Of a stretch of 64,000 nucleotides of DNA, positions 59,938 to 64,000 are shown piece after piece (the stretch's first letter is position 1; every line of letters begins with the position of its first letter). The stretch spans positions 49,653,043-49,717,042 of the forward strand of contig NC_057926.1 in assembly GCF_018873765.1 (NCBI RefSeq), written 5' to 3'. The notes under the pieces are model-generated. The model made no database searches and was not told the origin of the DNA. It worked only from the letters and a program-made list of their open reading frames with translations. The position numbers and the translations under genes were made by a program. The DNA comes from Telopea speciosissima (lineage: Eukaryota > Streptophyta > Magnoliopsida > Proteales > Proteaceae).

Positions 59938-60424
59938 ATAGTTAACGCCTTAGGCGTAGAGCCTCAATGGTGGCATGGCGCCTTAGGCATGAAGCCTCGG
60001 TGTTGGCATGTTGCCTTAGGCTTGAAGCCTCGGTGTTGGCATGTCGCCTTAGGCATGAAGCCTCAATGTTGGCATGTCGCCTTAGGCATGAAGCCTCGAT
60101 GTTGGCATATCGCCTTAGGCACGAAGCCTCGATGTTGGCATATCGCCTTAGGCACGAGGCGCTTGAAGCCTCAATGTTGGCATGTTGCCTTAGGCTTGAA
60201 GCCTCAATGTTGGCATGTTGCCTTAGGCACGAAGCCTCTGTGTTGGCGTCTCGCCTTAGGCAGGAAGCCTCGATGTTGGCATATCGCCTTAGGCACGAAG
60301 CCTCGATGTTGGCATATCGCCTTAGGCACGAAGCCTCGATGTTGGCATGTTGCCTTAGGCTTGAAGCCTCAATGTTGGCATGTTGCCTTAGGCTTGAAGC
60401 CTCAATGTTGGCATGTTGCCTTAA
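59938..60424. repeat. 33-bp minisatellite, about 14 units, in the gypsy spacer
   Basis: The unit is GCCTTAGGC followed by ATGAAGCCTC, AATGTTGGCA and TGTC, with few variants (A/G, C/T, LTGAAG or CACGAAG). Each unit contains the small dyad GCCTTAGGC. One unit near 60145 has a 9-bp insertion. Because 33 is a multiple of three, two plus-strand frames stay open and give 11-residue repeats (LKPRCWHVALG type), which I take as accidental. Confidence 0.93.
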
Positions 60425-60589
60425 TGTAGTGGCCGTGATTCGATTGAGTGGTAGGAGAAGACAAGTATTCTTGCAACATTTCTTTGTTTTGACTGAAATT
60501 CACATTGTCATTGATGTCGTCTCGCTACTCCCTACGCTCTACATTATCACTACCACTACTTGCTATGCTTCTCTTTGGTAGTACTTCTT

Positions 60590-61852
60590 TAGATGTTCGA
60601 GTTCAGTACGGTCTACCTTCTTGCCCCGGAGTCTTCAAGCGGTAAGTCCTGGGCATATCGCTTGGAGACTATGTAGGGTCCTTCCCGGTTGGGTGACAGA
60701 CTTCCCGCCTTCGTGGCTGCGATGCCTTTGCCCGCCGTAGTACTAAATCTCCCTGGTGGAATAGCCTTTCCTTGACCACTGGCGTTATAGTACCTGGCGA
60801 TGCGTTCTTTGGTAGGCGACGTTCCTTAGTAGTGCTCTTTCGCGGACCTCATCTATAAAGTCTAGGTTTGCCGCGATCCGTCGACATAGGTGCGTTCATT
60901 GAAGTGCGAACCCTATGGGACATAAGCGCGAGACCTCTACCGGCGCCAATGCTTGATTGCCATATGCTAGGCGGAATGGGCTCTCTCCTGTGGGTGTCCG
61001 TCATTTGTAGTTCGGTATGCCCACAGGACGCTTGGTAGCTCTTCTACCCACTTGCCTTTGGCTCCTTCTAGCCTTTTCTTGACTCCTTCCAGTAGCATTA
61101 CATTGGTGACCTCCACGACCATTGGCACGTGGGTATGCTACCGACACAGCCGATAGTCGATGTTGTAGCGGTGACGAATGCTTGGAATTTAGGGTTGTTG
61201 AATTATTTTCCATTGTCTGAGACCAGGATCCGTGGTACCCCGAACCTATAGATGGTTCGTCGCGGACGAACTTCTCCATCTCTGTCTCTGTTATCTTGGC
61301 CAAGGGTTTATCTTCAACCCACTTGGTGAAGTAGTCGATCGCGACGACCAGGTACTTTCTGTTTCCTGGTGCTGCGGTGAAGTTGCCTAAGATGTCTAGT
61401 CCCCACATGGCAAAAGGTATGGGGTTGAGGATTGATGTCAGCTTGGTGGCGGGTAGATGGGGTACTGGGGCAAACAACTGACATTGCTCGCACTTCTTGG
61501 CATATTGGATGGCCTCCTCTTGCATTCGTGGCCAGTATAGTCCCTGGCGGAGGATTTTGTAGGCTAGGGCTCGTCCCCATGTGGCTTCCACATATCCCCT
61601 CATGGACTTCGGCTGGGCGTACTCGCCCCCTTGGGTCCTAGGCACCGGAGTAGTGGTCTTTGTTGCCCCGCTTATGCAGTGCCCGTCTAGGACGGTGTAC
61701 TTTGAGCTCTCATCCCGATCTTCCTTGCTTCGGCCTTGTCTTACGGTAAGACATCGTTGAGGTAGTTGAGTAGAGGGTCCATCCGGCCTAGGTCCCTCCG
61801 TGATCTCGTTAACTCTGCTTTTCCTTATACGTTGGCTCATGCAGATCTCCAC
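60590..61852 (-). pseudogene. Gypsy integrase remnant
   Basis: On the minus strand: RGYVEATWGRALAYKILRQG and YWPRMQEEAIQYAKKCEQCQ (zinc-binding C..C part), then FAMWGLDILGNFTAAPGNRK with the first catalytic Asp, and YLVVAIDYFTKWVEDKPL. The core is frameshifted before the second Asp. PNWEGPYIVSKRYAQD-like C-terminal sequence is readable near 60640-60700. Not functional in this copy. Confidence 0.88.
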
Positions 61853-62012
61853 ACAGCTGCGCTAGCCAAATTTGAGTTCCTCATTGGCTAGCCTGGATAG
61901 GGCATCGCGCGGCGTTCTCCTCCTGGGAACTCGAACCATCTCAAACTTCTCGAAACCCTCGATCAATGCTTGAGCGCGTGCTAGGTATGATGCCATCCTC
62001 TCATCTTTTGCC

Positions 62013-62440
62013 TCATACTCTCCATTCACGATTCACCACAGTACGGGAGTCGCTCCGGGTGGATAGGTGTGTGACTTGGATGGCTTTGGCCACCCCGAGT
62101 CCAGCTAGTAATGCCTCGTACTCTGCTTCATTATTGGATGCTTGGAAGGTGAACCGGAGAGCATATTGGATCTGAAATCCTCGGTCTTGGTTAATATGAG
62201 CCCGGCCGCTTCCGCCGCATTGCTCGACCCGTCCACGAACATGTCCCACGATCCGTGATCCTTCTCTTCGGGCTCCCTGTTTGTGACTCGATCTCGCAGT
62301 GGGTACACTCTGCAATGAAATCGTAAGAGCCTGGCCTTTGATGGCTGTCCTTGGTTGGAACCGATGTCATGCTCACTTAACTCCACCGCCCATGCTATCA
62401 ATCGTCCGGAGGCGTCCGGCTTGTGCAATATCTTCTTCAA
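62013..62440 (-). pseudogene. Gypsy RNase H remnant
   Basis: DMFVDGSSNAAEAAGLIL with the first catalytic Asp, preceded by LIAWAVELSEHDI from the RT-RNase H connection and followed in another frame by QASNNEAEYEALLAGLGVAK, the catalytic Glu helix. At least one frameshift separates them. Confidence 0.85.
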
Positions 62441-62704
62441 GGGTAGGTGCGTGAAATTGTGATGGTATGGGCTTGGAAGTATGGTCGACTTCTGGCTGCC
62501 ATTACCAATGCATAGGCTACCTTCTCGATCCTAGTGTACCTGGTCTCGCATTGATCGGGACATGGGCGCGTAGTAGATAGGCCTCGGACTTTGTCTTCTT
62601 CCTTGAAGATACTACGCTAACCGCGACGGGGTGGCGGCCAGTAGAGCGCAACTCTTCGTTAGGTTACAGTCGCCCAAGCAATGGTGGGCTCTCTAGGTAC
62701 TCCT

Positions 62705-63915
62705 TCAATTCTTCAAACGCCTTCGGCACTCTTCCGTCCATGTGAAATCTTTAGGGCTTCGGAGGTTCTTCAACATTTTGAAGAATGGTAAGCATTTATC
62801 ACCTGATCGTGACACGAACCTGGAAAGGGCGGCGACCCTTCCATTCAACCTCCGCACTTCCCGGCCGTTCGAGGAGGTGCCATTTCTTGGATGGCCTTGA
62901 TCTTGGATGGGTTGGCTTCTATTCCACGATTTGAGACCATGAACCCAGGAATTTTTCGACGTTACGCCAAGCGCACTTTGCGGGTTTAGCTTCATCGGTT
63001 CCTCCTCGACCGCAAATGCCTCCTCTAGGTCGGTCGGTGTTGGTGGCGTGGATGCTCTTTACGAGCATGTCATCCACATACACCTCCATGTTGCGCCCGA
63101 TCTGCTCCTCGAACATCTTGTTGACCATTCTCACGATAGGTGGCCCCTGCGTTCTTTAACCCGAACGGCATGACGTTGTAGCAATAGTTCTCTTTGTCCG
63201 TCCAGAATGCGGTGTAAGACTCATCATCCTCATACATGAGGATCTGGTTGTATCCGGAGTAGGCGTCCATGAAACTCGGCATCTCATGGCCGGCGGTGGC
63301 GTCGATCGAGGTCGATCCGGGCGGTGGGTACTCATCTTTTGGGCATGCCTTGTTCAGGTCGGTGTAGTCGACACACATCCTCCACTTCCCATTTGGCTTT
63401 GGTACCATGACCACGTTGGCGAGCCAGGTTGGGAACTTCTCCTTTCTGATGAACCCGGATCGGCTTAACTTCTCGACCTCCTCCTTGATTGCTGCTTGTC
63501 GGTCGAGGGTGAAGTTACGCCGCTTCTGTTGAACGGGCTTCCTGGTAGGGTCGACATGTAGTCGGTGTTTCGCTATGGAACGTGGTATTCCTGGCATGTC
63601 GGAGGTCGACCATGCGAAGACATCCATGTTCGCTTGGAGGAGGTGTCCAAGCCCTTCTTTACGCTCCTTGCTTAGCGTGAGCCGACCTGAACGACCTTGG
63701 AGGGTCGTCTGGCTGAGGGGCCATGGGATGAGGTCTTCCACTGGCTTTCCCCTTCTCTCTGTCAATTCATCTCTTTGGTCATGATCATGCTCTCTAAGCG
63801 AGTGCCATTCCACGGTGTTGCCATTATTCTTTTTCATGAAGGTGGCGTAGCACTCCCTTGCTTTCTTCTGATCTCCTCGGACTTCGCCTACCCCGTTCTC
63901 GGTGGGGAACTTCAT
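62705..63915 (-). pseudogene. Gypsy reverse transcriptase remnant
   Basis: From the right: PTRKPVQQKRRNFTLDRQAA, VEKLSRSGFIRKEKFPTWLA, VMVPKPNGKWRMCVDYTDLN, MDAYSGYNQILMYEDD and CYNVMPFGLKNAGATY, then, after a frame change near 63100, MEVYVDDMLVKS (catalytic YVDD) and, after another near 62990, EVRRLNGRVAALSRFVSRSG and FKMLKNLRSPKDFTWT. All main RT blocks are present but in three frames. The region right of 63915 continues towards protease. Confidence 0.9.
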
Positions 63916-64000
63916 CTTCAGGTGAAGTGGTGATATGACTCCTCTAAGGGTGCATCGGTGATGGTCGCCCTAAGAGGCCGTTGAAGGACACCACGGACTT

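Larger units (their letters stand above)
55701..64000 (-). mobile_element. Ty3/gypsy LTR retrotransposon, Tat-like, running off the right edge
   Basis: On the minus strand, from the right edge leftwards: reverse transcriptase, RNase H and integrase remnants, then non-coding spacer with minisatellites and an antisense ORF, then polypurine tract and 3' LTR ending at 55701. Pol order RT-RNaseH-IN is that of Ty3/gypsy. The long spacer after integrase, the antisense ORF with a transposase_28-like domain and the IN/RT sequence style place it near the plant Tat lineage. Gag, protease and 5' LTR would lie beyond 64000. It is GC-richer than the rest of the window. Frames are broken, so this copy is inactive. 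Confidence 0.9.

Noticed and set aside
59938..60424. CRISPR-like array
   Set aside because: Units are contiguous with no unique spacers, in a plant nuclear retrotransposon.
59887..60581. Long repetitive ORFs encoding 11-residue repeats
   Set aside because: They are the in-frame reading of a 33-bp minisatellite inside a dead retrotransposon; two frames are open equally, as expected by chance.

Overview
The window is nuclear DNA of a flowering plant, most likely a woody or early-diverging eudicot. This rests on intron-rich genes with plant-specific products (a TMK receptor kinase, the plastid ankyrin protein AKRP, a BAHD acyltransferase and an AHK4/CRE1-type cytokinin receptor), GT-AG introns, AT-rich intergenic DNA, and plant-type transposons (Au SINEs, an RTE LINE, Copia, a Tat-like Ty3/gypsy element and many fold-back MITEs). 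Species cannot be fixed from the sequence alone.

Layout. All four protein genes lie on the minus strand. Bases 1-3338 hold the 5' exon of a TMK-type receptor-like kinase, whose last exon is beyond the left edge. Bases 9355-21477 are a complete seven-exon AKRP gene. Its 8.0 kb first intron carries an RTE LINE with a 7-bp target duplication and a broken Copia element, which is itself interrupted by an Au SINE. A second Au SINE lies in intron 4. Bases 25319-29221 are a three-exon BAHD acyltransferase with HXXXD and DFGWG motifs. A tRNA-Thr(UGU)-like gene is at 32807-32878 and the 3' end of an L1-type LINE at about 33200-34239. Bases 37598-48019 are a complete eleven-exon cytokinin receptor histidine kinase (AHK4/CRE1/WOL type). 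Bases 49.7-55.7 kb are intergenic DNA with several MITEs, a 66-bp tandem duplication and rearranged Au SINE pieces. From 55701 to the right edge lies a Tat-like Ty3/gypsy retrotransposon on the minus strand, with 3' LTR, polypurine tract, antisense extra ORF, minisatellites and degenerate pol.

The genes do not form a functional cluster. TMK and AHK4 are both membrane receptors (auxin/cell-wall and cytokinin signalling in the known families), AKRP acts in plastid and embryo development, and the BAHD enzyme belongs to specialised or cell-wall metabolism. I joined exons by hand from splice consensus and frame continuity. The AKRP, BAHD and AHK4 models each close in frame to a stop and have lengths normal for their families. 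I found no clear new biological system. The most interesting structures are the nested transposon intron, the one-exon-per-ankyrin-repeat architecture, the gypsy element with an antisense transposase_28-like ORF plus 33-bp minisatellite, and a TTCG-motif-rich stretch at 35.4-36.5 kb.
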